This document shows positions 16,382-26,157 of a stretch of 64,000 bases of DNA, one piece after another. Source of the stretch: Halalkalirubrum salinum (GTDB lineage: Archaea; Halobacteriota; Halobacteria; Halobacteriales; Haloferacaceae); the NCBI RefSeq assembly GCF_005543295.1, contig NZ_SRSG01000015.1, forward strand, positions 62,001 to 126,000. Reading direction: 5' to 3'. The position numbers and the translations under genes were made by a program. Within the stretch, counting starts at the first letter, position 1, and the number at the start of each line of letters is the position of its first letter. The notes below the pieces were generated by a model. That model saw nothing but the letters and a program-made list of their open reading frames with translations, was not told the DNA's origin and did not search any database.

Positions 16382-17422
16382 ATGCAATTTGGATACGGAT
16401 TACTGACAGGCCAACGTATCCCTGGTTCGGACAAATCGTACGAGATGACGTACGAGGAGATGATTAAGTTGGCATCCATGGCCGAAGATTACGGATTCGA
16501 CACGATACATACCTCGGAGCACCATTTCTTTGATGACGGGTATTCGCCATCAGTCTTGCCGCTTTCGGCCGCGCTTGCGAGAGAAACCGAGCACGTTGGA
16601 ATCGCAACGACAATAGCGCTTGCTCCGTTATACGATCCGATTCGTCTCGCGGAAGATGCGGCCACGATTGATATACTCTCAGGCGGACGCTTCATATTAG
16701 GACTTGCAAACGGGTACATGCAAGCTGAATTCGACGCGTTTGACATCCCTCGATCCGAGCGCGCTCGTCGCGTTGTGGAGACCATCGAAATCTGTCGGCG
16801 CGCATGGGTAGATGAGAAACTCTCATTCGACGGGGATATCTTCACCTACGACAATCTCCGAGTCGAACCAAAACCAGTACAAGACGGAGGGCCAGATATC
16901 TATCTGGGAGGTACGTCCAAGCCTGCGATTCGACGCTCAGCACGACGATGTGACGGCCACATTGGTATCGTTTATTATGACAGTGAGATGCAGTACAAAT
17001 CCTCCTTCGAACAGTTCGCCGACAACGTCGAACTCCTCAATGAAGAGAGGACTGTCGCCGCGGACGATTTCACCATCTCGGTGATGCAGTACACGCACGT
17101 CGATTCAAGTTCGAACACCGCTTGGGAAACGCTCGCTCCGTCTTTAATCTATTCGCGTCGTAAGTATGCCGAACACGCAGACGGACGCGACGCATCACGA
17201 TGGGACCGCGAATCGATGACTGACGAACGAATGGCGCAGTTGCGCGCAGGTGCGATGGTAGGCAACCCTGAAGAAGTGATAGAACGGCTTCGAGCGTACG
17301 AAGAGGCTGTTCCTGGGGAGCTCCACTTCTTAGCGCGGATGTGGCATCCTGGGCTTCCGTTTGAAGAACAGGTCGCCGCGCTCAAATTGTTCGGCGAGGA
17401 AGTAATTCCTGCACTATCATAG
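16382..17422 (+). CDS. LLM-class (luciferase-like) flavin-dependent oxidoreductase
   Basis: A 346-residue TIM-barrel oxidoreductase of the luciferase/F420-dependent superfamily. It shows the N-terminal strand MQFGYGLLTGQ, EDYGFDTIHTSEHHF, the GIATTIALAPLYDPIRLAEDAATID stretch in parts, LSGGRFILGLANGY, and IYLGGTSKPAIRRSARR in the cofactor region. Haloarchaea make F420, so F420H2 or FMN are both possible. It is the first gene of a rightward run with the enolase-superfamily and SDR genes and is divergent from IclR. It probably oxygenates or reduces an intermediate of the imported substrate; the reaction is unknown. Confidence 0.87.
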   Translation: MQFGYGLLTGQRIPGSDKSYEMTYEEMIKLASMAEDYGFDTIHTSEHHFFDDGYSPSVLPLSAALARETEHVGIATTIALAPLYDPIRLAEDAATIDILSGGRFILGLANGYMQAEFDAFDIPRSERARRVVETIEICRRAWVDEKLSFDGDIFTYDNLRVEPKPVQDGGPDIYLGGTSKPAIRRSARRCDGHIGIVYYDSEMQYKSSFEQFADNVELLNEERTVAADDFTISVMQYTHVDSSSNTAWETLAPSLIYSRRKYAEHADGRDASRWDRESMTDERMAQLRAGAMVGNPEEVIERLRAYEEAVPGELHFLARMWHPGLPFEEQVAALKLFGEEVIPALS

Positions 17423-17507
17423 CATCGAAGAGGACGTATTCGGTTCATCTCCTAATTGAGGGCACCGAAGAGATTATATCGGAGTATGACAACCGGTAAC
17501 AGGATCG

Positions 17508-18590
17508 ATGGGAATTTCACAAATAGATGCAGTCGGAATGAAAATACCGTTCTCGGAGAATTTTCCACTGAATTACGGTACAGAACAGGCAACACACCAT
17601 ATTTTTGTCCGTGTGAAGACAGACACTGGAGGAGTCGGATACGGGGAAGGGACGGCGCTGCCATGGTTCACCGGAGACGTCGCGCCCGGTTTAGAAGAAA
17701 TCGCACGCGATTGGATTGCGCCGTCAATAATGAATGACTCTCTTGACGATGCGTTCGTGCAACTCCGTCAGTTCCAGGATACGTTCCCCGGAGCGTACGG
17801 TGCGATGGCCGCCGTCGAAATGGCGTTACTAGATTTGAAGGCCAAACGATTCGATGTCCCGGTTCACGAGCTGCTTGGAGCGAAACTCCGAGATTCGATT
17901 CCTATTGTCTCTGTTTTGCCTGCACACGACACTGATACGACCGCGAGGAAAGCAACTGAGGAGGTAGAGAAAGGATATCGGCATCTTAAAATAAAAGCCA
18001 ATGGGAATACAAAAACCGATATAGAACGTATCGAAGCCGTTCTGGAGGTTCTTCCAGAACGGGGAACACTCCGAATCGATGCGAACACAGCCTGGAAGAC
18101 GTACCCGACAGCTGCGAAAGTACTGAGCGAAATTAACGAAGAGGAAAAAATAGAATACGTCGAACAGCCCGTCGCCGTGAACAGAGTTGACCACATGAGA
18201 CGATTGTGGGAAGAGTTTGGAATTCCAATTTATGCCGACGAATCTGTGAACGGCATTGCCGACGTGGAACGCTACGGTAATAACGCACAAATTTCTGGTT
18301 GTCACCTCAAACTAGCAAAATCCGGATCGTTGTTGACATTGGCGACGATGGCCGAGCGCGCAAAAAAATACGACATGACCGTTTCGGTAGTGAGTGCGTT
18401 CGGGACTTCCCTCGAAGCAACGGCGAATCTGCACTTGGCTAGCGTCGTTGAGAACCTTTCGCAAGGCGTCGAGATTTGTACGGATTTGCTTGCGGACTCG
18501 TATGGTTCGCCGGCACTGGAACAGGCTCCAAAACTGTCGGTTCCGACCAAGCCCGGGATTGGCGTCACTATTGACGACACAGTATTCTGA
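17508..18590 (+). CDS. Enolase-superfamily enzyme (mandelate racemase/muconate lactonizing group, dipeptide-epimerase-like)
   Basis: A 360-residue enzyme with the capping domain and (beta/alpha)7-beta barrel of the MLE subgroup. The acid-base KxK motif is seen in HLKIKANGNTKTD, metal ligands in RIDANTAW (Asp), EYVEQPV (Glu) and IYADESVNG (Asp/Glu), and the second lysine in CHLKLAKSGSL. The lysine pair and the LKLAKSG strand are like those of L-Ala-D/L-Glu and other dipeptide epimerases and o-succinylbenzoate synthase. The nearby peptidases and peptide-type ABC importer favour a dipeptide or N-acyl amino acid substrate. A related, broken copy lies at 52067. Confidence 0.87.
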   Translation: MGISQIDAVGMKIPFSENFPLNYGTEQATHHIFVRVKTDTGGVGYGEGTALPWFTGDVAPGLEEIARDWIAPSIMNDSLDDAFVQLRQFQDTFPGAYGAMAAVEMALLDLKAKRFDVPVHELLGAKLRDSIPIVSVLPAHDTDTTARKATEEVEKGYRHLKIKANGNTKTDIERIEAVLEVLPERGTLRIDANTAWKTYPTAAKVLSEINEEEKIEYVEQPVAVNRVDHMRRLWEEFGIPIYADESVNGIADVERYGNNAQISGCHLKLAKSGSLLTLATMAERAKKYDMTVSVVSAFGTSLEATANLHLASVVENLSQGVEICTDLLADSYGSPALEQAPKLSVPTKPGIGVTIDDTVF

Positions 18591-18975
18591 TTTCGGGAGC
18601 TTTGTCGACGATGCCGGTAGACCTATGTCTCGATTAGTATAGATGTCTGATAAAATCGAATACCATGTCATTCTGAACGGTGTCGTTTTAGAACGAGAGT
18701 ACCGACAAACACAAGGCTGACGGCCACCCGAAATCGATCTCGGATCCGTCAAAGCTCGGCTTCTAGGTCGATCGAGGGGAACTGCCGAAATCCGTAGCCT
18801 ATGACTCTAACAACTGAACTCTGTTCACGGTTCAAATCCTCAAGACATTCGAACGGCTCAGCATTTGTGGCAAGAGAGTACCACTGTTGTATGACTTATT
18901 TGGAGAGTATTTGGCTTCGACTCGCCCGTTTCCGGGGCAACGACTATAACCTCTGATTGGTTTGTTGCTACCACA
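18591..18975. other. Intergenic region, 385 bases, no gene seen
   Basis: Separates the enolase-superfamily gene from the SDR gene. No convincing reading frame, RNA gene or repeat was seen. The last 100 bases should hold the SDR promoter. Confidence 0.4.
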
Positions 18976-19713
18976 ATGGTCGAAGAACCCAGTATTGCAG
19001 TAATTACCGGCGGTGCCAGCGGGATCGGTCGAGCCACAGTCACTCGGTTTCTCGAAGACGACGTATACGATCTCGTCGCGTGTCTCGACATCGCCGAAGA
19101 CGTCGAAAAGCGGTTCGAAGATGAGTCTATCCGGGCATTCCGGTGTGACGTGACCGACCACGACCAAGTCAGCGAAACTATCTCCGAACTCGAAGGTGAG
19201 GGACGAATCGATGCGGTGGTAAACAACGCGGGCTTTTCGAAGTACAGTTGGATCGGCGACCTGTCTCCCGATGAGTGGCGCGAAATAATTGACATCAATC
19301 TCACGAGTCAATACAACCTGGCTCATACCGCCGCACCGGCGATGTACGAACGAGAACACGGCTATCTCCTCAATGTATCGAGCGGCGCGGGAAAGCGCGG
19401 AAGCGCCAGCGGTGGCGTCCATTACTCGGCCGCAAAAGCAGGCGTGTTCGGACTCACAAAGGGTTTGGCGAAACAGCTGTCACCCTACGTCCGAGTCAAC
19501 TGCGTCATTCCGGGCTTGGTCGACACCCCTCTTGCAACCGATTCAAATCTCTGGACGGAAACAGAATTAGAAGAACAGGCGGAACGTATTCCGCTTAAAC
19601 GGCTAGCACAGCCAGACGACGTCGCCCGGGTAATTCACTTCCTCTGTGACGAGGGCGCGTCCTATATGACAGGAGAGCTTGTGACGGTTGACGGTGGTTC
19701 GTCGCTTAGTTAA
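18976..19713 (+). CDS. Short-chain dehydrogenase/reductase (SDR)
   Basis: A 245-residue classical SDR that oxidises or reduces an alcohol/carbonyl with NAD(P). It has the nucleotide loop TGGASGIGRA (about residues 11-20), the Asp of CLDIAED favouring NAD, NNAGFS, the catalytic Ser in NVSSGAGKRGSASGG, and YSAAKAG with catalytic Tyr and Lys, then PGLVDTPL and the C-terminal GELVTVDGGSSLS. It is close in sequence to the SDR interrupted by an IS630 element at 61664, including the unusual SSGAG(K/Q)RGS(A/M)SGGVHYSA block. The substrate is unknown. Confidence 0.9.
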   Translation: MVEEPSIAVITGGASGIGRATVTRFLEDDVYDLVACLDIAEDVEKRFEDESIRAFRCDVTDHDQVSETISELEGEGRIDAVVNNAGFSKYSWIGDLSPDEWREIIDINLTSQYNLAHTAAPAMYEREHGYLLNVSSGAGKRGSASGGVHYSAAKAGVFGLTKGLAKQLSPYVRVNCVIPGLVDTPLATDSNLWTETELEEQAERIPLKRLAQPDDVARVIHFLCDEGASYMTGELVTVDGGSSLS

Positions 19714-20348
19714 GCCTGATTCTTTAGTCTTGAGACCGAAGAGTACGATTCTATACCGTTTAAACAAGTTCCCAATTAAGCTGTCTTGGAGCGTCGCGCC
19801 GTGAACCTGCTGGCACCGATTCCCTTGCATAACGGCAGTTATTGTCCACGTTGTCGTGCCGTATCTTGGTGAACGAATCCGATCTGCGGGTGTTTGAGAA
19901 AATCAGCAAGTAGAATCGGTATCCTCGTATTCGGATCGTTTTCGCATCTATTTACCTGTGTACACGGACGAACGACTATGCGTGACCTATTTTCCTACCA
20001 GCTGGCTCGTCGGTTGTAAACCCAACTGGGTCGGGGTGGAAAATCTTTCCCCACTAATTGTCAACGGCAAACCGACAAATGAGCACTCCATGAGGGTCTT
20101 ACCGACTAAGCCTTTGAGCAATTGTTTTAAGAGATCTTCAAAGAATGGCTTACTCTGTACTTTCGAGAATTTTATTTGGTAACACACTCATCTGAAATCA
20201 AGGTCAGAGGCTCGTAATACCACTCTCGAAAACGCACTTTGATTAACCAGCAATCTTCGTCATAAGAGGGTCAGTTATTTATTTACATACTGTATATGCA
20301 GTGAAATTATACGAAGCTTTAATACGTTTGGTATGAGTTCACAATACG
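19714..20348. other. Intergenic region, 635 bases, no gene seen
   Basis: A low-GC gap before the ABC importer operon. No reading frame carries a recognisable pattern. The right end holds a TATA-like TTTAATA at about 20316-20322, near leaderless distance from the ATG at 20349. Confidence 0.4.
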
Positions 20349-22094
20349 ATGTACATAGGAGATCCAGAGTCCGGGGAGTCCCCGGATACATCTAGTACCT
20401 CGAGCGATCGGCGAAAATTCATGAAGGGAATTGGATTAGCTGGTGTGACCGGCATCCTCAGTTCAATTGCTGGATGTTCTTCCGATGATGGCAGTTCAGA
20501 AGAGCGCGGGGAACAAGTTCCCACCCTAGAAGTTATAGGATACCCTGAATCAAACCGCTCGAGTTTCGACACCCTCACCGAGATTGTGGACGAGGTCGAA
20601 AATCTCGGCTTCGACCTCGAATACAACCCAGTTAGCCGTGATCGACATCTCGACCTAGTGTTCTACGAGCATGACTATGAGATTAGCAGTCTCGGCTACA
20701 CTGGCCGACCGGAGCGACTAGACCCAAACGCGCTTCCGTGGGGGAACTATCACTCCTCCGAAATCGAGGGAGGTGCGTACAACTGGACCGGAACCGACTA
20801 TCCGGAAATTGATGAGGCTCTGGAGGCCCAACGCGAATTGTTGGATCCCGATGAGCGCCAGCCCCTCGTCCACGAGATGCAAGAAGTCATTATGAGTATC
20901 CCCGGGGGTGAGATGCCGATCGAACATCCAGACCTCGTCAACGTATACAACTCGGAAAAATTCGACGGCTTCGTCGCCGTGCCCGGGCTGGGTATGAATA
21001 ATTACGACACTTGGCTCAACGTCGAGGCGCTCGGCGACGATCGCGAAATGACCTGTGGGTATCCCCTCGACGTACCTCACATTACGCCGTTGCAAGCGAA
21101 CGAAACGAACCAAATTGTCAACCGTATCTGCCACGATACCCTGACCGTTGTCGGTGATGATGGTCTGCCGACCGAGTGGTTGGCAACAGATTGGGAGATA
21201 TCGGCAGATAACACCCGAATAGACTTCACAATTCGTGAGGGCCACGAATTCAACGACGGCGAACCCTGCACGGCGGAGGATGTCGTATTCACGTACGAAT
21301 ACATTATGGAGTGGGAAGTTCCATTCCTCATCTCCAGCCTTGGCGCGCTAGATGAGGTTTACGCTGACGGAAACATTGTCACCTTCGAACTATCCGAACC
21401 AGACGCGCCAATCTTCAATGATGCCTTCTCTCGCATACAAATCCTTCCCGAACACATCTGGTCGCAAATTCCCGACGCTGATGACGACATCGATGCGCCG
21501 TTCGAATGGTCACCCACGGAAAGTGACCTCACAGATAACGGACTCATCGGTAGCGGTCCATACGAATTCGACGAATGGCGTCGTGGCTCCGGCGTTCGCT
21601 TGACCGTCAGAGACAGCCACCCAGTCGGAACCCCGGATATCGACTCGATATTTATCCAGACTATTGAGAGTCCATCTGCGCTGACAACCGCACTTCGGAA
21701 CGAAGAGATCGACTTTGTCATCGACACCGACGCTGACTCGCAGGTACTGGACGATCTCGCATCCGAGGAAGACCACTTGGAATTTGTCGCAACCGAGTCT
21801 GTCGGCTATGACGAGTGGGCTATGAATACACGTGTCGAGCCGCTTGGTCGAGAATCGGTTCGCCAGGCAATGTCTGCGATGATTCCAAAGGAACGTATCG
21901 CCCAAGAGGTATGGCGTGGCTATGCGCAACCCGCGATCTCGCCAATCAGTCCAGCATTGGAATTCTGGCACAACCCCGACGTAGAGAAGTGGCACGAATA
22001 CTCGATGGAAGACGCTGTCGAATGGCTCGAAGAGGATGGATTTGTCGTCGAAGAAGACGGTATCTACTACCCAGTTGACGGCTTCGAGGACTGA
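20349..22094 (+). CDS. Peptide-type ABC substrate-binding protein with swapped lobe order
   Basis: A 581-residue exported lipoprotein of the SBP family 5 (DppA/OppA) group. Signal: DRRKFMKGIG (Tat), hydrophobic stretch, lipobox IAGC (about residue 43). The order of parts is odd. Residues about 60-225 look like the C-terminal lobe of DppA-type proteins: GYTGRPERLDPN, YPEIDEALEAQ, LDPDERQPLVHEMQEVI, then a VYNSEKFDGF-type strand. Residues about 235-580 look like the N-terminal lobe: ITPLQANETNQIVNRICHDTL, then WEISADNTRIDFTIREGHEF, then DVVFTYEYI, ending in AVEWLEEDGFVVEEDGIYYP, where normal proteins continue into the C-lobe. This is the pattern of a circular permutation. It begins the importer operon. 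Confidence 0.85.
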   Translation: MYIGDPESGESPDTSSTSSDRRKFMKGIGLAGVTGILSSIAGCSSDDGSSEERGEQVPTLEVIGYPESNRSSFDTLTEIVDEVENLGFDLEYNPVSRDRHLDLVFYEHDYEISSLGYTGRPERLDPNALPWGNYHSSEIEGGAYNWTGTDYPEIDEALEAQRELLDPDERQPLVHEMQEVIMSIPGGEMPIEHPDLVNVYNSEKFDGFVAVPGLGMNNYDTWLNVEALGDDREMTCGYPLDVPHITPLQANETNQIVNRICHDTLTVVGDDGLPTEWLATDWEISADNTRIDFTIREGHEFNDGEPCTAEDVVFTYEYIMEWEVPFLISSLGALDEVYADGNIVTFELSEPDAPIFNDAFSRIQILPEHIWSQIPDADDDIDAPFEWSPTESDLTDNGLIGSGPYEFDEWRRGSGVRLTVRDSHPVGTPDIDSIFIQTIESPSALTTALRNEEIDFVIDTDADSQVLDDLASEEDHLEFVATESVGYDEWAMNTRVEPLGRESVRQAMSAMIPKERIAQEVWRGYAQPAISPISPALEFWHNPDVEKWHEYSMEDAVEWLEEDGFVVEEDGIYYPVDGFED

Positions 22095-22119
22095 AGCGCC
22101 TCTCTCTGTACAGCGTATT

Positions 22120-23094
22120 ATGAACACAAAAAAGTACATATTAAAACGCATTGTCAGTACAGTAGCAACGTTCTTTGCAATAGCTACGATCATCTTCTTT
22201 TTGTTCCGGATGGTTGGTGACCCGGCATCACTGTTTATGTCACCTGGAATGGGTGGTGAGCAATTAGAACGAATTCGATCGAGTTTCGGTCTCAATGACC
22301 CACTTTATGTTCAGTACTACCGATACATGGTAAACATTGTCACACTTGACTTCGGCGTGAGTTTCTACTATCAATCTTCGACAGGTCCGATTGTGATTGA
22401 GCGGATGATAAACAGCCTGTTTCTCACTATGCCGGCCATCCTACTCGCGTATGTATTCGGCTCTATCGGAGGCGTCGTCATGGCTTGGAGACGTGGAGAA
22501 CCACTCGAGCGTGTCGGCTTGCTCGGCGCAATTATCTTCCGATCGACGCCCCGCTTTTGGCTAGGCATCATCCTGCTGTTTGTGTTCGCAGGAATACTCG
22601 GTTGGTTCCCCAGTTTCGGGATGCTTTCTCAGGACATCGAGTTCCGAGGACATCTAGCCCTCCTCCTCGAACCAGACTTCTATCACCATATCATCCTTCC
22701 AATCGCCTCAATGACCTTCTACCTGATGGGCCTCCCATTGCTTTTGATGCGTACGAGCATGCTGGAAGTCATAAACGAGGACTTCGTTGATGTCTGTATA
22801 GCAAAAGGACTCACACAGCGGGAAGTTATGTTCAAACACGTCGCGCGGAACGCGTTACTTCCCGTAGTCACCGCATTCGCGGTCGGCATTGCATTCTCGT
22901 TCGGCGGGAATGTTCTCGTTGAAACCGTATTCTCGTACCCCGGAGTCGGGCGACTCATGGTTGACTCCGTGTTCCGGAGCGACTACCCTGTTGCGCAGAT
23001 GTCGTTCCTAATGATGGCTGCGGTGGTATTGACGATGAACTTTCTCGCAGACCTCACGTACTTTTATCTTGATCCGAGAGTGAAAGCCGAATGA
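22120..23094 (+). CDS. Peptide-type ABC permease (DppB-like)
   Basis: A 324-residue membrane protein with six hydrophobic helices. It has the DppB/OppB hallmarks: an N-terminal helix with a long periplasmic-type loop (FLFRMVGDPASL, then FGLNDPLYVQYY), and the ATPase-contact loop EVINEDFVDVCIAKGLTQREVMFKHVARNAL in part at about residues 217-247. The ATG at 22120 is preferred over an in-frame ATG at 22036, which would lie within the binding-protein gene. It is 25 bases behind that gene. It forms the translocation channel with the next permease. Confidence 0.9.
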   Translation: MNTKKYILKRIVSTVATFFAIATIIFFLFRMVGDPASLFMSPGMGGEQLERIRSSFGLNDPLYVQYYRYMVNIVTLDFGVSFYYQSSTGPIVIERMINSLFLTMPAILLAYVFGSIGGVVMAWRRGEPLERVGLLGAIIFRSTPRFWLGIILLFVFAGILGWFPSFGMLSQDIEFRGHLALLLEPDFYHHIILPIASMTFYLMGLPLLLMRTSMLEVINEDFVDVCIAKGLTQREVMFKHVARNALLPVVTAFAVGIAFSFGGNVLVETVFSYPGVGRLMVDSVFRSDYPVAQMSFLMMAAVVLTMNFLADLTYFYLDPRVKAE

Positions 23095-23113
23095 CAATGA
23101 AGCAGCGTTCACA

Positions 23114-24076
23114 ATGGAGAGTACGATGATCGGAACTAAAACTATCAATGGATATATCAAGCGGCTTCGTTCACTCGATCGAGAGAGTTTACAACAAGAC
23201 ATAGAACTTCGAGTAGAGAAAGCCCGTGATGTGTTCGAAATCATCGTTGCCAATGATCTCGCGAAGATCGGAATGGTTCTGCTCGCGATATTTCTCATTG
23301 TCGGGTTATTTGCACCGGTTATTGCACCTCACGAACCAAACGAGCGGCAGACGAACGATCAAGGTGATTGGCTCCGCGGCGAAGACCCATCAATCACGTA
23401 TCCGATGGGGACTACCGACAACGCACACGACATCTTCTCCCAAGTCGTGTTCGGAACGCGGGTCGCGTTGATGGCGGGTATGCTCACCGCACTGATGGTT
23501 GGTGGGCTCGGAACCTTTGCTGGTATCATTGCAGGCTACTCCGGTGGTTACACTGAGACTGCAATTATGCGAATCGTTGACCTCGCGTACGGAGTTCCGT
23601 TCCTCCCGTTTGCGATCGTCTTGGTGATCGTACTCGGAGCGAACCTCTGGAATATCGTCCTCGCAATCTCGCTGATACTCTGGCGTGAGACGGCTCGTGT
23701 CGTTCGGTCGGAGGTGCTCTCGATACGCGAACTTGCGGACATCGAATCCGCAAAAGCGAGCGGCGCCAGCGATACGCGTATCATTCTCTACCATATCTTC
23801 CCGAAAGTGCTTCCCACAGCTGTTCTTTATTCCGTATTCGCAATCGGATGGGCAATCCTTGCTGAGGCGGGTCTATCGTTCTTAGGATTCAGTGACCACG
23901 AGATGGTCAGCTGGGGCTCAATGCTTCAAGCTGCCTACAACGGACAGGCACTTGACCAGAGCATGTGGTGGTGGATTTTCCCGCCGGGAATCTGTATTAG
24001 CCTGCTCGTGATCTCAGTGTATCTTATAAGTCAAGGTATCGAAGAAGTTGTTAACCCTCACCTGAGGGAGGTGTAA
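23114..24076 (+). CDS. Peptide-type ABC permease (DppC-like)
   Basis: A 320-residue membrane protein of the DppC/OppC type. It has a cytoplasmic N-terminal stretch of about 50 residues, then GMVLLAIFLIVGLFAPVIAPHEP, typical of this subunit, the post-helix motif YPMGTTDNAHDIFSQVVFGTR in part, and the EAA loop ELADIESAKASGASDTRIILYHIFPKVLP in part. An ATG at 23126 is an alternative start. It ends two bases before the first ATPase. It pairs with the DppB-like subunit. Confidence 0.9.
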   Translation: MESTMIGTKTINGYIKRLRSLDRESLQQDIELRVEKARDVFEIIVANDLAKIGMVLLAIFLIVGLFAPVIAPHEPNERQTNDQGDWLRGEDPSITYPMGTTDNAHDIFSQVVFGTRVALMAGMLTALMVGGLGTFAGIIAGYSGGYTETAIMRIVDLAYGVPFLPFAIVLVIVLGANLWNIVLAISLILWRETARVVRSEVLSIRELADIESAKASGASDTRIILYHIFPKVLPTAVLYSVFAIGWAILAEAGLSFLGFSDHEMVSWGSMLQAAYNGQALDQSMWWWIFPPGICISLLVISVYLISQGIEEVVNPHLREV

Positions 24077-24077
24077 A

Positions 24078-25094
24078 ATGTCGCTACTCGAAGTAAAGAA
24101 TCTAGATATCGAATACCAGACTAAGAAAGGTAGTATCAAAGCTGCAAACGACGTTTCGTTCTCAATCGATCAAAATGAGAAGTTTGGACTGGTTGGAGAG
24201 AGCGGGTGCGGGAAATCGACAATAGCCAAAAGTCTACTTCGATTACTCCCCGACAACGGTGCTGTGACAAACGGCTCGATTATGTTCGACGGGACAGACC
24301 TCGTCTCCACAGACGAAAAGACGCTCCGGGATATCCGATGGGATGAGATCTCGTTCATCACACAGAGTGCAATGAACGCACTCGATCCGGTGTACACAAT
24401 CGGTAATCAAATCGTCGAGGCGATTCAGACCCACGAGAATGTCTCTAAAAAGAATGCTCGGAATCGTGCGGGAGATTTAGTCGAACTGGTGGGTCTGGAG
24501 CGTGAAAGAATTGATTCGTACCCGCATCAACTGTCGGGTGGAATGCGCCAGCGTGCGATGATCGCAATGGCATTGGCGCTAAATCCCAGGCTCATAATCG
24601 CAGACGAGCCGACGACGGCGTTGGATGTTATTACCCAGGACCACATCCTTGAGGAAATTAACACGCTGACCGACACCATCAACAGCTCCCTGTTCATCAT
24701 CACCCACGACATCAGCGTCGTCGCTGAGACGTGTGATAAGGTCGGTGTGATGTATGGCGGTGAGCTCGTCGAAGTCGGACCCATAGAAGAGGTCTTTGTC
24801 AACCCGCAACATCCCTACACACTGGGACTGCTGAATGCGTTCCCGACGATAGAGGGGGGCGAGGACGAACTAATCACGATGCCGGGACAGCCGCCAGATT
24901 TGCAAGACCCACCTCAAAACTGTAGTTTCTACGAGCGGTGTCCCTACCGGGAGGAGAGATGCGCTCATGCAGACCCTGAGCTTACTCGACGGAGCGATTC
25001 TCAGTACGCTGCGTGCTTCGTGAGTGAGGAACGAGATATCGGAGCGGAGTACGAATCCGTCGTCGACAAGGAGGAAGTATGGTTGAAACTATAA
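24078..25094 (+). CDS. Peptide-type ABC ATP-binding protein (DppD-like)
   Basis: A 338-residue ATPase. Walker A GESGCGKST, Q-loop FITQSAMNALDPVY, signature LSGGMRQRAMIAMAL, Walker B LIIADEPTTALD and switch His IITHD are all present. The C-terminal part carries the oligopeptide-transporter extension with four cysteines (CSFYERCPYREERCAH and a later Cys), which in DppD/OppD can hold an iron-sulfur cluster. It overlaps the second ATPase gene by 16 bases. It energises the importer. Confidence 0.92.
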   Translation: MSLLEVKNLDIEYQTKKGSIKAANDVSFSIDQNEKFGLVGESGCGKSTIAKSLLRLLPDNGAVTNGSIMFDGTDLVSTDEKTLRDIRWDEISFITQSAMNALDPVYTIGNQIVEAIQTHENVSKKNARNRAGDLVELVGLERERIDSYPHQLSGGMRQRAMIAMALALNPRLIIADEPTTALDVITQDHILEEINTLTDTINSSLFIITHDISVVAETCDKVGVMYGGELVEVGPIEEVFVNPQHPYTLGLLNAFPTIEGGEDELITMPGQPPDLQDPPQNCSFYERCPYREERCAHADPELTRRSDSQYAACFVSEERDIGAEYESVVDKEEVWLKL

Positions 25095-26155
25095 TGCAAG
25101 TCCACGGACTGAAGAAGCACTATCCGGTCAATACCGGATTACTTGCTCAACTTCGTGGCAATCAGCGCTATGTCCACGCAGTCGATGGGGTAGATTTTGA
25201 CATCCGCAAGGGAGAAATTCTCGGATTAGCAGGCGAATCTGGGTGCGGTAAAACAACGACCGGGAAGTGTCTGACTCGACTCACTGATCTGACCGATGGA
25301 GAGGTACTATTCGGTCCGGATAATACCGATATCTCCAAACTCGAAAACGACGAACTCAAACAATATCGGCGTGAAGCGCAGCTCATCTTTCAGGATCCAT
25401 TCGAATCTATCAACGATCGATTTACGGTGAAAAAGTGGGTCGGCGAGCCGCTCAAAATCCACCACATGGTTCCTGCAGACGGTATCGAAGGACCAGTTTT
25501 GGAGGCGCTCGAAAACAGCGGCTTGGAACCTGCCGAAGAGTATCTCAACCGCTATCCACACGAATTGAGCGGTGGGCAGCGCCAGCGGGTTGCCATCGCT
25601 CGTGCATTAGTGTTGAATCCGTCGTTCATTGTCGCAGACGAGCCGACGTCGATGCTAGACGTTTCGGTTCGAGCGGGAGTGCTCCGAGTGATTCGAAATC
25701 TGGTCAAAGAAAACAACGTGACTGTGTTGTATATCTCTCATGACCTCTCGCTCCTTCGGTACGTTTGTGACCGAATCGGGATCATGTATCAGGGGGAACT
25801 CGCGGAAATCGGCGACGCGGACATAGTGCTTAACGATCCAAAGCACCCGTACACACAGGCGCTCGTCTCCGCAGTACCTCGGTCCGACCCGAGACAGAAG
25901 CGCGAGCGGATCCGGATACCCGACGAAGTTATCGACAGGTACGGTGGAATCGAGGGGTGCTCGTTTAAAAATCGCTGTCCGTACCGCTTCGAAAAGTGCG
26001 AAGAGAAGCCACGATTGCTTCAGACCGAGGAGGGAACGGGGCCGGATCGACACGTATCGTGTCACCTACACGACGACACCATCGACACGACGATTGACGA
26101 TATCGACCCCGACTTCGAGCGCAAAAAAGAGTTCACCGACCACGACATTCTATAA
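25079..26155 (+). CDS. Peptide-type ABC ATP-binding protein (DppF-like)
   Basis: A 358-residue ATPase, partner of the preceding one. It has GESGCGKTTTGK (Walker A), FQDPFESINDRF (Q-loop, typical of DppF), LSGGQRQRVAIARAL (signature), FIVADEPTSMLD (Walker B) and YISHDLSLLRYV. The C-terminal cysteine motif CSFKNRCPYRFEKC is present. The start overlaps the previous gene by 16 bases; a second ATG five codons later is possible. It is followed two bases after its stop by a small membrane protein gene, so the operon has at least six genes. Confidence 0.92.
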   Translation: MVETIMQVHGLKKHYPVNTGLLAQLRGNQRYVHAVDGVDFDIRKGEILGLAGESGCGKTTTGKCLTRLTDLTDGEVLFGPDNTDISKLENDELKQYRREAQLIFQDPFESINDRFTVKKWVGEPLKIHHMVPADGIEGPVLEALENSGLEPAEEYLNRYPHELSGGQRQRVAIARALVLNPSFIVADEPTSMLDVSVRAGVLRVIRNLVKENNVTVLYISHDLSLLRYVCDRIGIMYQGELAEIGDADIVLNDPKHPYTQALVSAVPRSDPRQKRERIRIPDEVIDRYGGIEGCSFKNRCPYRFEKCEEKPRLLQTEEGTGPDRHVSCHLHDDTIDTTIDDIDPDFERKKEFTDHDIL

Positions 26156-26157
26156 CA

